Below are positions 1 through 15,078 of a stretch of 64,000 nucleotides of DNA, piece after piece; the stretch's first letter is position 1; each line of letters starts with the position of its first letter. Origin of the DNA: Nymphaea colorata (taxonomy: Eukaryota; Streptophyta; Magnoliopsida; Nymphaeales; Nymphaeaceae); the NCBI RefSeq assembly GCF_008831285.2, contig NC_045145.1, positions 15,764,040-15,828,039 on the forward strand, in the 5' to 3' direction. The translations under genes and the position numbers were made by a program. A model generated the notes under the pieces. The model saw only the letters and a list, made by a program, of their open reading frames with translations. It was not told the DNA's origin and searched no databases.

Positions 1-3000
1 CTGATAGCCATACAAGTTTCCTCTTACCACATAAGAAAATACTTGTTGCGCACAACTGAGAATAGTCCAAGGGGCAGACGAGCCTGAGGGATTGGTGTAT
101 TGAGACACGTAGAAGTTGTTGCGATATCAAGGTTCAATCTCATGGCTGTTACTTCTTACCATATGAGCCGAAAATGAGTTCACTTCCAGGTTTTATTGTT
201 GTACTCGTGAGGGCATGTTCAACGAGATGTTGCCTTTGGCTTTACAAGAACCAAGAAGAAACTGATACTCTAAGTGGTGGATTTCAACTGCTGAGCAAAA
301 GAGTTGACAATGGAGTTCCTGAAGCTATCTAGCTCCTATTGAAACCAGAGGGCCTTTTGGCATCTAAAAGCCCTGCAAGCCAAACGCACATATATAGCAT
401 TGACTTGCATCAGCATTCATATATGAAAATGGTAGAGCTTCAAGCTGAGAATTATTAACAACACTCCCAAGTCGTGCAACTTAGGATGAATATTGTACTA
501 GAGGCTGTGGACTTCACAAATGCAAGTGATGTTTTTTTCTGGAAGAAGATTTCTCCAGCGGTTCATGCATCAATTATATATACCCTTCATAGCCCTCCTT
601 ACGATAATCACTGATTAATGCACTGATCAGCTTGCATGCAGCATTGGTCGAACTTTCTAGGTTTAAGCATTCACTAGCACCTAATTAGCTACTGACTAGG
701 CCCATGGACGTCTTAGTTCATCAAGTTGGGCTCGGAGATTTTTAAACCGGTACTATATCTTGTTTCATTGGTTTATATACAAATAAATAGACAGTGAACT
801 TTAAAACTTATTGTTGCAGTACTTTTGAGCAAGAAACATATGTTGAAGCTTTTGACTTGTTATTGCAAGCCAAGTAATTAATTCAACCATGTCAAGGGGG
901 CACTCATGCAGGCGTCCTGTTATGTTTTCTCCATTTATGCGCCTACTTATAATGAAAAAAAAAAGATCATGCACAAAAAAATGGCATATAATGTACTTTC
1001 ATCTGCGTCCTTGAGAGGTATTGGCTCACCATCAAGATATCGCATGACATGAAATGTCTGTTAAGTCAACAAGACAATATATACATTGAGCTCACTAGTT
1101 CGCATTGATTTTGAATGAACTGTTTATCTTTGATAGGAAAAAGACGATGCAGACGCCTGCTGGTAGGTAGGTCCTTCACCTCCCACCATCTTATTGAGAA
1201 GAGAAATCTACGTACCGAACATAGATACAGCAGAAATGCATCAGCAAAACAGAGACAGAGAGGCTTAGTGGGGTCTCCAGCCTTGAGGACAAGGACATCG
1301 CCACTTGTTCTCCGCAGCTCTCAAATCCAAAAGCAAGAAGCCCTCAGTGGTTATTGAGGGGGCTCCTTCATCTAACTGAAGTCTCTGAATCGAAACAGGA
1401 ATCTTGCTAAACCTGTGATGTGCATGGAGTAGTTCTTGCCTCTAGGACACTTCTTAGCCATCTCAGCTTATGCATTCTGGGTGTTGAACTCTTGACCTTG
1501 TTCAACTTGATAAATCTTGGTTCCACACTCGTCTCCATGGATGGAGCTCTTGTTGGCAACTTTACTGAACTAATTACATAAGCATATTTGTCACAATAAA
1601 AATCTGAAACCCTGATCGATGACAGTGTGACTTGGTGATGCACTAAGAAGTTCTCATTGCAGGGCTGATTCAGTAACAATGAAGCATGTCTTGCCTAGTA
1701 TGATTAAAGACAAGCAGGTTGTGAAACTCGGCCCAATTTGGCTCATTCATGCATCAAGAGCACAGCCAGGTCTCTGTACATGAAGAGATCATAGTACGTA
1801 ACTAAGAACCCTTAAAGATTTTCTCCAAGCTGTGTAGGCTTGAAAAAGGTCCAGCTGCAGGCTTTTATTACAGAAGTTGGCGTGAAAAGGGGGAAGCAGA
1901 AAAGGTCAACTATGGGTAATTGAAGTCACAACCTAATCCAACTATGGTTGATTTATTGCTCATAGGTAACATCCAGTTTGGTTTCAATTTATATTGATTA
2001 AGTTGTTGCATGGCCTGTCTAGCTAGCTAGCCCTTTCTGCTGTTCTGGAAATTACTCTTGCTTATTTCAGACTCCTAGTTGTTAGGCCAAGCATGAAATG
2101 GTAAAAGCAATTACTGCGGGATCATGAGGCTGGAATTTACTTTTGACAGCAACCATTCATTTTTAATGCTGGATGATGACCAGCGTCTTAAGATTAAAGT
2201 CCCTATTGAATGCTGTAACTCCTTTCTGATACCTGTACTTCACATCCACAAAGTTCAAAATGAGTTGAAATGTGGAGGGTTTCATTTAATCCTGCCACCC
2301 TCAGTTGAGCTGTATGAATTTTATTTATCAGTTCAAAAGAATGAAATGAACGAGCAGCCTTTGCTAATCTACCTCAAGGTAGTTACTACCTTTAAGGTTG
2401 TGGAAGAATGTTGTCACAACAGCATCTAGCCTCTCTCTGTCTCTCTTGTCTCTCTCTCTGTCTCTCTCTCTCCGTATATATATAGTTTAATTAAAGCTGG
2501 CTTAGGAAAGTAAATATGTTTTATGTTATTGAAATGTGCTCTGCATATGAACTCGGTGACTTGTGGTTTTGATGAATCTGACTTTTAGTGTAACACCCTG
2601 TTTATAGGAAAATTTAGTTCTGTGTTTGTCTGAATTCCTATCCTTTTTGGGCAAGAATAGTAGAAGCTGCTAGCTATATGAAGATCAGCGTCAAGGGATA
2701 TAGGGCTCGAAGTAGATTGATTGCTCGGTAATGCAGATGTTTAATTCGCCCATTGAAAGGCGCTCATTATACAATATTTGAACATGGTAAGCTTGTATTG
2801 GTTGCAAGAGAACTGCATCTCTGGTGATTAGTTTGTATCAATAAGGGCCTTTGAATGTTCACGAGGATTGGATTGGTAGTTTTTTTTACTGCTAAGGTTC
2901 GTTGGTGATTTGCACAGTAAATAGTTCTTTGATATCTAGAGTTTCCAACTAACCAACAATGATAAAAACCACAGGGAAAGTTATTGAACTTGTGTTTTAA

Positions 3001-3769
3001 ATCATTAACGATATGACATTGGAATGTAGATATTTTTGTCTTTAATTTTTTTTTTCTGTTTCTTCAATGAAAGAGAGCCACCGAAGCAGGAAGGGTGGGG
3101 TTGAATTCAAATTGAATCCATCACCAACCTGCTGGTCATAAATGTAAACCCACCCCACATAAGTCTTCTTTCTCTAATCAGGAAATTCTTCTCACTGACC
3201 TATGTCTTTCAACAAGCGTTGCAACCCAATACGATCGACCATTTACGTCCACACAGTTATCAAAATATGCCTGCACCTGTCTGAATCGGCATCGATCACT
3301 TATAGAAATGAGGCATTTATTATCATTTTTGAAAGTTTGAATCATTTTAATTTAATGCTTGTTTTTTGTATACTTAACAGTAACGGCTTATATTTTAAAG
3401 TTTAGTTTTATATCTAAAATTGTAAAGAGCTACTAAAAGATTTTTTATAAATGAGGTTGTTAAGTTGTGGGTTATCTTGGTTCCTAGTTTTTTTTTTTTT
3501 TAAGAATGAAACTATTAAACAGCGTGTCAGGATTTAACAAACTAGTGTATAATTTGAGGCTGCTCTCACACATATATATGTACAATTCTTGGTGTTTCTA
3601 ACACAATTGACTTTTAAAAGTTTGATCAATAACATTGCCCCACACACATGTATATATATATATATATATTCAAATGATTAAGTTTATCTTTTTTTTGTTA
3701 TAATTTAATAATAACAAGCTATTAAGAAATAATATTAATGTCAAGTCTTAAGTTAAAAATTAACGTGTC

Positions 3770-3839
<70 letters not shown>

Positions 3840-5370
3840 GGGTTGTTGTGGACCGCTGTCCTAATGAGTGATTATGATAGCACCCACCAAACAACTGGGC
3901 GCACACAAAAACTCGATCAATCAACTACATATTTTGAAGACGGTGGGTCCATACGTGTCGTGGGCTTAATGCTTCGGTCAAATGCACAGGTTGACGTGTT
4001 TTTTGTGCAGTCTCAGTCGTGGATTGCCATGATCCAACGGTCCAATTTCCTGGACATCTCAAAAATGAAATTAAGTCATTTTCTCTCCGTTGCTGTACGC
4101 TTGGCGGACCGTTCAAATTAAGATCGTATTGAGCGCCATCAGGACTGTCATTCAAATATTGGAACATGGCTTTGAATTTTTTCGTCTTTTTGCGTGTATC
4201 CAATTTCATTGTATTAAATTATTTGAATGTAAAGCATTTATATATGTCCCCAACTTCAAGTGATATATATATATATATATCCCATTTAAATCCTAATTAA
4301 AAAAATTGCACGAACAAGTAATTTTTGCTCGATTTAATTTAAGAAATGTCTTTATCATGTGTTATGTAGTAAATAAAGTGTGGTTAATTAGTTATTTTCC
4401 GATGTTTTTCCCGACGTTAAATGGTGACGAAGAGAACTCGGGACTTTTTGAGTTGTAAAAGCATATTCAGTAGCAGAGGCAGAAATTTTGTTTAGAGGAG
4501 CACATACCTCTCATTAATTAGATTAGCTTATCGCATATAAGATGAACATTTTTTTTGGCTTATGTCTTACAAGATCTAGAATCATTCTAAAAAATCAATT
4601 ATATTTATTTTCGTAGTCTCCTAGTTTTCTGTTGTATTTCTTAATTTAAAATTCATACCTGTTTATATTTTTTCAAAAATTTTGTTTAAAAAACATTGAA
4701 ATTTCATCCAAATTGCCCTTTATTAAGATTTTTATCACAGCGTAAAACATTTTTTATTTTAAACGAAAAGCGGTTTTTTTTTTCTAATTTTTAAAGAGAG
4801 AAATTCCAATAGCACCTTAAGCTCTAATTTCCTATCCCTAGAGATATTAAGCTCAAACAACAATTTTTTAAATCTTGTTCTTAAAATGAATTGTACATCT
4901 ACATTAAGTATGAATTTGAATTCCATTACATCCATTTAACGCTACCCCGATCTTCTACGTTAAAGTTAAGATAACAAACACACCTACATTTCCCCTTTTG
5001 CATGGTTAGAGATTAAGTTTGAGCTAATATTCATTTTCCATTTTTTTGAGGCGACAGAGATGAAAGATAGTTTTGGAGCAAATCAGTGAAGGGTAGTAAA
5101 ACAAGTTAATTAAGGAAATATATTATTCATAATAATTTCCTTTTAATTAGAAAATTTGGAAGTGAGGGCCAGCATAATGTGGCTTTGTGAGTATAAGCTG
5201 ATCATAATAGCCACTCGTAACATAAGTTTAGGGAAGGGCCGAATTCATCATCCTACCCTCAAACACCCTCGTAAAGGTATGAGAGTTTTCAAATATTTAG
5301 TGCCCCTGAGCTCAAACTTTTTGGCTCAAACCATCTCCGCAAAGGGTTCGTCAAGCTCAACGCGTCCTCT
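1..5370. other. Intergenic, no gene recognised
   Basis: No reading frame here looks like a known protein, and no set of consistent exons could be built. The sequence is AT-rich, with short CT and TA microsatellites. The 101-codon frame at 2124-2429 is the longest uninterrupted non-repetitive one, but it has no recognisable motif. A short segment at 4469-4501 (AGCAGAGGCAGAAATTTT with a following GGAG) resembles a dispersed plant repeat seen again near 33,236 and 59,347. Confidence 0.6.
3774..3836. repeat. (TA)n microsatellite
   Basis: About 63 bp of uninterrupted TA dinucleotide. The Ile-Tyr polymer that it encodes in flanking reading frames is an artefact of the repeat. Confidence 0.98.
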
Positions 5371-5377
5371 AGAATTA

Positions 5378-5765
5378 TAACAACCCGACCCACTTCTGGG
5401 CTCAAACCCCAAGTCTGTTGGATCAAACCTATCTCCTAATAGTTTCGACTTCAGCCCCCAAAAGACTAAGAATTTGGACAACCATATATTTAATAACCCC
5501 ATTTAAAGATTCATCATAATTTTCAATACAAGACAAACTTTGTAGGGTGTTACAATCCACCCTCCTTAAGTACGCGTGGGTTGTAGGTCTGAGTATTGAA
5601 ACAGTTTTGATACCAGTGTAACAACCGACTCACTTCTGGGCTCAGACCCCTAGTCTTATGTATCCTACCTGCCCTCTACCAGTTTCGGCTCAAACTCCAA
5701 AAGGGTAGGAACCAAGACAATCATCTATTTAATAACTCTCTTTATAAAGTCTTCAACACAAAACT
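5378..5765. repeat. Two direct repeats resembling a TRIM/LTR element
   Basis: A block starting AACAACCCGACCCACTTCTG at 5378 recurs at about 5622 with a few changes. The second copy also repeats the following GGGCTCAGACCCC, the TTTCGGCTCAAACTCCAAAA-like segment and the TATTTAATAAC segment. Copy spacing is about 244 bp. Between them lie GGGTGTTACAATCCACC and TTTTGATACCAGTGTAACA, both words I associate with small LTR (TRIM-type) retroelements of plants. Tandem degenerate LTRs are the likely explanation; the family name is not established. Confidence 0.6.
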
Positions 5766-8700
5766 AAATTTGGTCCAATGTTTAACCACTTAAAAAAGAC
5801 AAAAAGACCACAGCAAAAGCAACTAAAGAAATTGGTGAACATTTTTATGCAAAACTTTGAAATAAAAATCTACCTACAAAGGCCACATACGACCATTTTT
5901 GCTTCATTTGAACTATAACCTACCCCAAAATTTCTAACTCGGCCATGCTGTATCTATCAGTCTCATGCTACTTTCCGGTTTTGAAAAAGCGGTAGATTCA
6001 CTTTCTTATGTGTGCTCTTTTCTGTGTGGGCTGATGGTAGCCACTGTACAAAACCTTGACTTCTTTTTTGTCCTTTTGTGGCTCAGAAAGTATTGATAGA
6101 TTCCCTAGCGTCACTATTTACTTAGCCAAGAAAATGGCTCCCCTTGCAGATCATCATACAAGTGTCAAAATCGAATCAGCTTGATTGGATCGATCCATAA
6201 AGAAACAGGTCGGTTAGGAATGATCAAGGAGGTGAATTGATCAGCTGTGGATGTTCTTGACGAGGATTTTCTAGCGTCGTCGAGTCAAGTATGTATAGTT
6301 TAGACTTCGCCCATTTAACTTGTCGTGTTTAACGATTGAATCGAAACTTAATTCCTTTAGTAAATGAGTTGAGTTCGAGCCAAGCTTGTAGGGGTTGAGC
6401 TCGAGTTGCTTGGCTAATTGTGGCTGGATCTAGCGCGCCTATGTTAGTTAATTGATCGTAAGATCCGAACCAAGTCACATCGTTAATTAAATGCCACAAG
6501 ATCTCTGCCGTATTTATAACGGGTCGATGCATTTGCTTGACCAATGGTTGGAATTGATAAAGGCGATGAGATATGGGTATGAATTTAGCCAATCAAGACT
6601 TTCATATAGAGGGAATGAGTTAATATTCTTGATCTTTGCATAAATATACGTAAAATTAATAGTTTCTTCATTTATATTTAATGCACGTTTCAAGATTAAG
6701 GTTAAGCTGAGTTCAACAGTGGCTTTTCTTCAAAATATCAACCTAATAAATTCTGCGTTTGTGCAATCATATAGGGTATTATTACATTCTTACGTATACA
6801 ATAAAATTCCAAACTTACAGTTTATTTTTAGGAAAATACATTAATTAGCAAAATCAATATCTCACGCATACATTGCACATTTATTTGAGGCCAACCATAA
6901 TAAGATTAAGCAACGAGTTCTTAATTAAGCACTTGGAGATGTGAATAAGATTGTTCTTCATGCCAAAATCAATCAGCTAGAATAGGAGAATTAAAGAAAA
7001 CATATGCACGTGCTTGGCCAAACACTATGGAGAACTAAAGATGCAAATTTAGATGTAAAACAGCCCTCATTCATGAACAGTTAATAGGAAAACTGAAGTG
7101 CATGTTGAGGAAATTATAAAAGTGGCTACAGAAATTAAGCTGCAAGTGATAAACATTAATGAAGGAGGTAAATGCAATTGATAACATACAAAAAGAAGAA
7201 AAATGCATCTTATGGTGCAATGGAACACTAAAAATGGATCGTCCACAAACAGCTTTCAGTCAGTAACAGATGCGCTTCAACTTGAAGTAGCACCAGAAAT
7301 ATTAGACGCGAGCAACATCTTGGCCATGCGTCGGGGGCCCATGCGTATTGGCATGTGCCCATCGATTTCATGCTTTAATACTTCTATTCCATGCCAGGAA
7401 TATTAAAATAACACTTCAATTCCATGCCTGGAATGTTAAAATGAAGTCATATGCTTCGATTCTTCTTCTCCTTCACTTCTTTTTCTCGATCAAGCAATCA
7501 TGCCAATGATGCCTGACTACTGTTTAATTTTAGTTGAAGAGCTGGAACCAGTTTCATAAAGAGTTGAAAAGACCTTACTGAAAACAGAAGAAAAAGAAAG
7601 GAAGCCAGCACTAACAAGCCACTTTACTGGGTTCATTGAATGTTCCTATTAGTTTCATATGTATTAGGCATAAAAAGTACTGTAGGTTGTGATAATGGCA
7701 GCAACTGGCTCTCGACTGTTTTCATCTCGCATGTCTGCTCTTCTTCCGAATCCAATTGAATTACATCCTTAACAATGGGATAATTTCATGAGTATGAAAA
7801 TGTGGAGAAAGAGTAAGGAGAGGGGCCATGTCAGGAAGAAGTTGATCAACTTAGACATGCATGATATTGGTTTCAGGTGAGCAAGAAGAGTATTTCATGA
7901 TACTTCCTAGTCAAGAGCCGAAGCCCTCAATCTTACTCTCATCCTCTTGGGTATCATGTCTGCTTTTAGTGTCTCAGAGTAGCACCTTGCTATGCTTCAA
8001 TTAACATGTGATCAGTATACTCTTTTTGCAGTACAGAGAGTTGGAGCCTTGCAAATTCGAAATGACCCTACATGCCCCTGCCCATTCGGTCACAACAACC
8101 CCTCTGGGGATGACATGCTACCAGTTGATGATTGACGACAAACAAAATTTTCCACATGCTTCTTCTAAAATGCAGTTACAGTATTGAACAGTACCCAAAC
8201 CAGTGTCTAGGTTTTTACATGGCAGACCTATACTGAAGCTGGTAAACGAGACAAATGAACCAAACACGTACCGTCGTCCCTTGATGGGGACTTATCACGA
8301 GGCTGGTAAATTACAACCCAAACTATCCATTTAACAAACGAACTGACCTGAGCATTGGCTGACTGAACGGCTCACTCATAGGTGCGTAAGTGGATCGGAT
8401 ATATTTAATTATCAATCCAATATTGAATTCATTTGTTGGATGTGGTAAAGAATTTTTGATCCAATTGACACCCGGATTCAGACATGGTATGCCGTTCGTT
8501 GATTATTGTATCTAAATCCAAATACGATGTCCAACTAAGATCTGATAGCCATCCTACCCAATTACATATCATTCTCGGATCTTGCAAAAAGCGGATCCGA
8601 ACTAGATTTAAAAACAAATTGATGTCCGAATCTTTGTCCAAATCTGAATTTGACTACAAAGATTCGGATTAATTCCTTTAGGATATGCTTAAATTATTTT

Positions 8701-11700
8701 AGAAGCTTATAACTGCTACTACTAGTATTGTTATTGTTGTTTTCTGTTCAATAGCGTTGATGCTAAAGCTAAGTTCCAAACATGTAAACGGGCTCTAATT
8801 CATTTTTTGAGAGGATTTGACTGAATTTTGGGAACAAAAAGTGGAAAAGGCTAAGATCTCCTATAGTTCTCAATGTATAGTAAAGGAACAAGTCTGCTCT
8901 AAATTAGTATATAAGGACAGTTAGGGCCAGTTGTTGCCATTATTACAGGCTGTGGTAGTCTTATGCCCAATGCATGGGAAACTAATTGAAAGATCTAATA
9001 GAATCCAATAAAGATAAAACCCCAAATTTTTAATTGTTTGTTCCTTTTCCTTTTCTGGAATCTGCTTTTAAATATCTCTACAACAGCAGTAGGCTGCTGA
9101 TCAGCTAAATAAAAATACTCGAGCATCATTAAGATGACGCTTTCGGACTAGGTACAAACACGTCAGTATTAAAAAATTAATATACAAAAGAGGCAGAAGA
9201 AACCAATTAAGCATGTGATTTCATTATAATATTATTCGCATGCAGAAGGATTACTAAAGCATGAACTCCGAACTGGCACATCAATACACAGGGGCCCCCT
9301 CCCCAAAATGAATGCCCACACTTTTCCCCAGCAGTTATGAACTAACGTGCTGATGATTTCCAGCGCTTGAAAATCAATGAACAGTATATGTTTTTCAAAT
9401 GAATGACGAGCGAAACCACCATGTTTTTTGGCTGCATCGATATGCTATAATATTCTACAGTATCAGGAGCGACTTGATGACATAGATCAGATTTTATGAT
9501 ATAAACGGCGGAAGTTGAACTACAGTATTTGAATTTGAATAAAGGTACCGAGATATTTCTAGCTACAATTCTTTATGAAAATTAATGTTGATTATTTAAT
9601 CCTTACCTGCAACGATATTTGATCAACGTAGTTTATTCAATTAAACAATTGGCAGGTGAGTACAGATTGTTATCAATCTTCCAAGTCAGAGTTGGTCCTC
9701 TCACCCTTTTGCAGATTGCTTTGAATAGCATTTATTCTGTAATGCCACAGCCACCATTCTTCTCAATGCTGGGGAAACGGGGTCATATGTTGCAAGGCAA
9801 GAAGCATCGTTTAATACGGCTACTTAATTGTTCCATAATAACTTAGGTGAGATGAAAAAATAAAGATGGGTTTTAGTTATTCTTATATTTTCACATATTT
9901 GTATACATGGGAAAGCTGAAGCTAGCTTATAAGTAGATCCATGCTTACACTTACCAAACTGAGTCCTACTTGCTTTCCTCTCTTCCCTTGTTGAACACTG
10001 CTTTTGGTGAGTACTACTACTGTATTTGATGAGACCCACCGGTACATCTGCTGCTATATATTGGTGGAGAAGGGACAGCGTATACTCCGCATAACCTTAT
10101 TTCTTAATGTTAAGCAGGTTGCCTCCTTCAACTTAAAATTCTCATGCGAATCCAACCCCTACCACTGAGGTAAATGGAGCTCCTGTTAGGGAAAAATGGA
10201 CAAGGAACTTACTACAAACATATTATTTGAGACTACCAAACTTGCAACCTGTCATTTTTTCGATCATGTTGCCAGACATGCAGCTAAAATGGCGTGTCCT
10301 TGTCACATACTGCAGTCCCTGTTCTCTGAATCAAGTGGCCGCATCCAGACAGGTCACAGGCCATGGAATAATATCACAGCTTCGTACTGATCATCTTCAT
10401 TTTTTTGTTTACATTTCTTGTGCTAATCGGAGGTTCCCAAGAGATCAACTGTTGATCTGCATCCTAGCTGTTCTTCCAACTTTTTAGAACAAATGGGGTG
10501 AATCCTAAAAAGAAAAAGACAAAAAAGATTTGATATATGCTGTGATGATTAACTAATCACTGCCAGTATATGACTGCAAGAAAGTTTACCAAGATTTTGC
10601 ATGTGGGTGATGGAAGATCTTAAGTTCTTGGTTCATCAATTTAACATGTTTTTCTGCAACAGGTTCTTGATGCCGATCAATTATTTGAATTGGGGTCTGA
10701 CCTTGTTAGACCCGAATGTGTTGTGATTTGGACAAAGCAGAAGTACGGAAGATGCTTCTTGATCCCTCCGCCGCTCGATATCGTTTGATCGGCACATAGC
10801 ACCAATTTCCTAGGTTTCTCTGCAAGAAATATGGAACCCAACAAAAATGAAGTTCAATGCATGACATAAGCCGATGGGCAAATTGGAAGAGATCTTGATC
10901 CAATGCTATGTTTTGGAAAAGGAGCCACTATCACTTATTGTGTTCCAACCCAAGCCATGCTCCACATACCTCCATGAAAGATATGGGACCTGAACAACTA
11001 CATGAAAAGAGATTGACATTATTCTAAGTACATAATGGAGCTATGTGCTGCGTGGGGAGGAAATCAAAGTCGAAAGTGGAAGGCATTAGAGGGTACTGGA
11101 GTTTTGCCTGGCTGGGATGGGGCCGTAGACTCCGGGCCTCGGATTCGACCACACTGTAGGCACTGTTTGCCTTCTAAAATAAAATTTTGAAAGAGGCATG
11201 GCATGTGATCTCCTTTTTTATCTCCAGTGTATTATGGCCATTATTGGAATTTTCTCTCTCTCTTTATTTTAAATGATTAGATGACTAGGGCCTCTATGGG
11301 ATTCACAGAACCAGGCCCCGCTGAAATGAGGGTTCTTAACGGGACCCTCCATTTATGTAGGGTAGGATGCCAACAATTATTGGTTTAGTAAAGGCACAAT
11401 CTCTCTCTCTTTTATATATATATATAATATGATAAAACAGTATATGCTAAACACTTAGAAGTTGGAAGGATAAAGAACAATCTCAGCACGTGATCTTTTC
11501 CAAATCGAGGATTGAAAGAAAAACAACCAAAAAAAGATGATTGAATACTTTCATCATCTATTAGTTCATTCCTTGTTGTATTTCTATTGAGTATCGACCT
11601 CCGATCTGAAAAGGTCAAGGGATTTAATTGTTTTTTATTCATGTAGCATCCAAGTATCTAGCAACTACCTCTCTCTCTCTCTCTCTTTCTCTCTCCTCCT

Positions 11701-14689
11701 CTTAATGTATATATATATATATATATATAAAAGGAATGTGTTCTACCAGTTTTATTTCGAGACTGAACTTTTTGATTTTTTTTCTCTCTCTGCACCGCTT
11801 GCTTTTTCACCCTACCTTTTCCTTTTTTTTTTCTTTTAGTTTTTCCTTTTCACAAATATCACATCTAGCTACTATTTGTGAACCTTTGGGAAGAAAATAG
11901 GCTTCAAAATCTAGTCCAGCTTTGGGATTGGTGTCACTCATTACATATATGCATATATAAATATTTGTGTGTGTGTGTGTGGGCTTGTTCATGTGTATAG
12001 GTGCACATACACACACCAATGAAGTTTCATGTACGTAAATGTACTCAAATCCAGGAGTCTATGAACAATTTCATCTGCATTGCGTTTCATCGCATACCAG
12101 GTATACTATTGGGAACAGAAAAGAAGGGGGGAAGAAATGGGGGAAAAGGAAGAAGGAGAAGGCCCTCGTGACAGCTTGCATGTCAAACACTTTACCACTA
12201 GTTAAACAAACACCATCTTATTTCTCCTGGGTTGCTTTGATCAGATCATTCAAACGCATCAGAACGATTGATTCGATAATAATCAATCTCTAATTAGTTG
12301 CGCTTGTCTCTTATTACTATCTTCTTGAACAGGCTTGTACAAGCATTTTGTTTTTCCCCAGATGGCTCTTTCACAACTGCAAGGGCTCTGAATCACCTCA
12401 TTGTCTTTCCAATTCCTGGCGAACATCATGGACGAGTTGGAAATGCATGAATACAGGAGTTCATTCTTATCAACTCGACAATGTCAAAAATGAATTATAG
12501 GATAATTAAGCTAGTTTGATCAGCAGACCCCGAGACTAAGAAATATAACAAGAAATATTTTGTTGGTAGATCCCCTTATCACTTGAAACTTCAGTTGAAG
12601 TCCTCCAGATTTCCACGCTCCCTCTGCCCTTCGGTTAAAAGGAAAACACACAAACAGAGAGGGCCACGTGCATAGTCACTCACACTTGCATTACACAGCA
12701 CAGTGGACGGGGATGGCAATAAATAGAAAAGATGCCTCCAGGATTGATTCTGAAGGCTGGTCAGAGAGGGGGATGCCTGAAAGAGGCCATCGTCGGGTTC
12801 ACCTCACACAGAGGAAAACCTTTGGCACTGAAAAACATGTCCTGCTGAGGGAAGGGGAGAAAGAAAAGTATGATGCCATAAATACAGGGAAGAAAATACT
12901 CACCCTTCGTTTTCTGTTTGGGATTTTCTAAGTAAAAAGTAACAACAAGAACAAACAGACATAGAGAAAAGGACAAGCTATACCAGAGAACTCTGACCTT
13001 CCTCTTCACCCCACCCCTCCCTCCACTCCACCTTTGGAGTCTGTGTTGTACTTTTTTTTTCTTTCTTCTTTTGCTCTCTTGGGTTTTTCTCTTTAATTTC
13101 CTTTTCATTTATTTCTCCGTTTTCTCCAAACAAGAAACGAAGAGTAATCTTGTGAGATTAATCAGTTTCCACTCTCGGGTTTCTGCTTCCATCTCCCGTC
13201 ATGTTAACCGATATATATTCTCAGTGCACTGAATTAATGGGGTACCTCCTTGCGATCTATCTCTTCATCTTTTTATGTATATAAAGTTGTACACACGAAA
13301 AATGGCGGGTTAAAGGTTCTTCACAATATGGTCAGGCAACTCATGGATTGCGGATCACAACCTTTTAATTTATTAGTTGGTAGACGATATAAAACATTGC
13401 ACTTCAATATCACATATTTTACACATAATGAATTATGAGCTTTGTTGTTGATGGTCATGGTCCTCAGACATTCCTCGTCTGCATATTCTACGGTGACACT
13501 TATCGTTTGTGTAGATGAATGCACTATGTATACTGATGAAATTATACAAATGTGCTTGATACAATGCTGTTAACTGGTAAGTATATAGGTTTAATCGCTT
13601 TTAATTCGTCATATGTTTCGGATACTGCATGCTGTGGGGCAAACTGTTAAAACTCATTAAAGTGGGAGCAAACCAAACAACATATTCATTTAACATTAAG
13701 AAGAAACATAACTTTACATATTAAAAAATAAGACTTATTCCGTACGGCTAGAAAGTTCAGTTCTTATGTCAATCAAAGGTTACAAACTACCCACTGATAT
13801 GAGACCATAATCCTCACAAAAAGGAGAGAGAGAGAGAGAAGGGGGGTTGGCATAATGGGGAGGGGTGGTGCCGCTAGATGGGCAGTCAGCATTTCGAGTG
13901 CAATATGTATCACCTTCTTAAGCAAGACAAAGAATAGAATAGGCAGGAGTTATACGGACGCATCACGGGATCACTTAATTGAACTTAATGTGAATCATGA
14001 AACCATGACAAGTATCACTATGTCATGTAAAAGGAAAAAAAAAAAAAGAAAATTCATACTGATCTTAAACTACAAGGGTGGTGGAGCATAGAGATCTATT
14101 TGGGATTTCTCTAATGATAGCTTATTAGAAATTATGAGCATATAGAATTTCATCAAACTTTGTTTTTGGTCTCAATAATAATCGCCAGAAGTTAAAGATA
14201 ACTGCAGGGAAAAACTAATTAATTAAAGCAGCTCTTGATATTAAAGCTAGAAGACATTTTTTTAAAGGGATGTCAACATGTCCTCATTGTTCGATGCAGG
14301 AGCGCACGTACAGACACGCAGAAACAATATTTTCGTCGTAAAGTTAAGGGACTATTTCACGATTCAGCCAGTTGTAAATTTTTCTTTCTTGGAAGAAAGA
14401 ATCGTAGTTAAAAAGTATGCGTTGTCTAATGTAAACCAGATCGGCACTGAAAAAGCTAGCAAAAGGCCTGTCAGTACTTAAAAAAAAAAAAAAAAAAAAA
14501 CTCTACTACATAAAGATTTTGTGGTATCTAGGCGTTCCGAAAAACACACACTTTTGAGTATTTCCTTTCTTAATAAAACAAAAGTAGTATTACATAAAGC
14601 GACTGCGGAAACTTAAAGACACCTTTAACTTGAAATCAACATCATAAACTCCACCACTGCAGTCCTTGCACACTTGTCCCACATGAAAG

Positions 14690-14753
<64 letters not shown>

Positions 14754-15078
14754 CATTTATAATATTTATTTATTTATTTGTGTGTATATGTGTTTATTGT
14801 ATGAAAATGGAAACTGTTTTATACAACAAAAGATTAGCGACATTACAGAAAAAAAAGCCAAATGCTTGCGGTTTTCAAAGAGCATATAAATGATGAAATT
14901 CTTTTCCTTGGCAAAAAGAGAGTATTACATGAATGCAGTGCTGAATTTCAGCTAGCTTTAACTCAAATCTACACCATAACCACCACCATATGAATTCAAA
15001 CAGAAGTAAGAGAAAAGAAAAAATAAAGAGAAAAAAAAAACTAAATAATGAGACTGAACAAAGTGCTTACAACATGCT
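5766..15078. other. Intergenic, no gene recognised
   Basis: No gene could be supported. The region holds CT/TA microsatellites (11,399-11,427; 11,670-11,728; 14,691-14,750), poly-A and poly-T tracts, and a short GAGTTCGAGCCAAGC/GAGCTCGAG stretch at 6368-6404. That stretch resembles the subterminal sequence of the transposon ends at 55.1 and 58.2 kb. The segment 8400-8670 is rich in GGATCCGAAT/AATCCAAAT words, similar in style to 42,290-42,560, which suggests old transposon debris. Confidence 0.55.
14691..14750. repeat. (TA)n microsatellite
   Basis: Sixty bases of TA dinucleotide, about 330 bp beyond the stop codon of the IDD-type zinc finger gene on its 3' side. Confidence 0.98.

Noticed and set aside
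2124..2429. 101-codon plus-strand frame
   Set aside because: It has no homology that I recognise, no neighbouring exons and no coding-type composition strong enough to call.
3738..4121. 127-codon frame on the plus strand with an Ile-Tyr polymer
   Set aside because: The first third is translation of a TA microsatellite and the rest has no similarity to a family I know. Similar frames at 14,674, 30,510 and 32,106 were rejected for the same reason.
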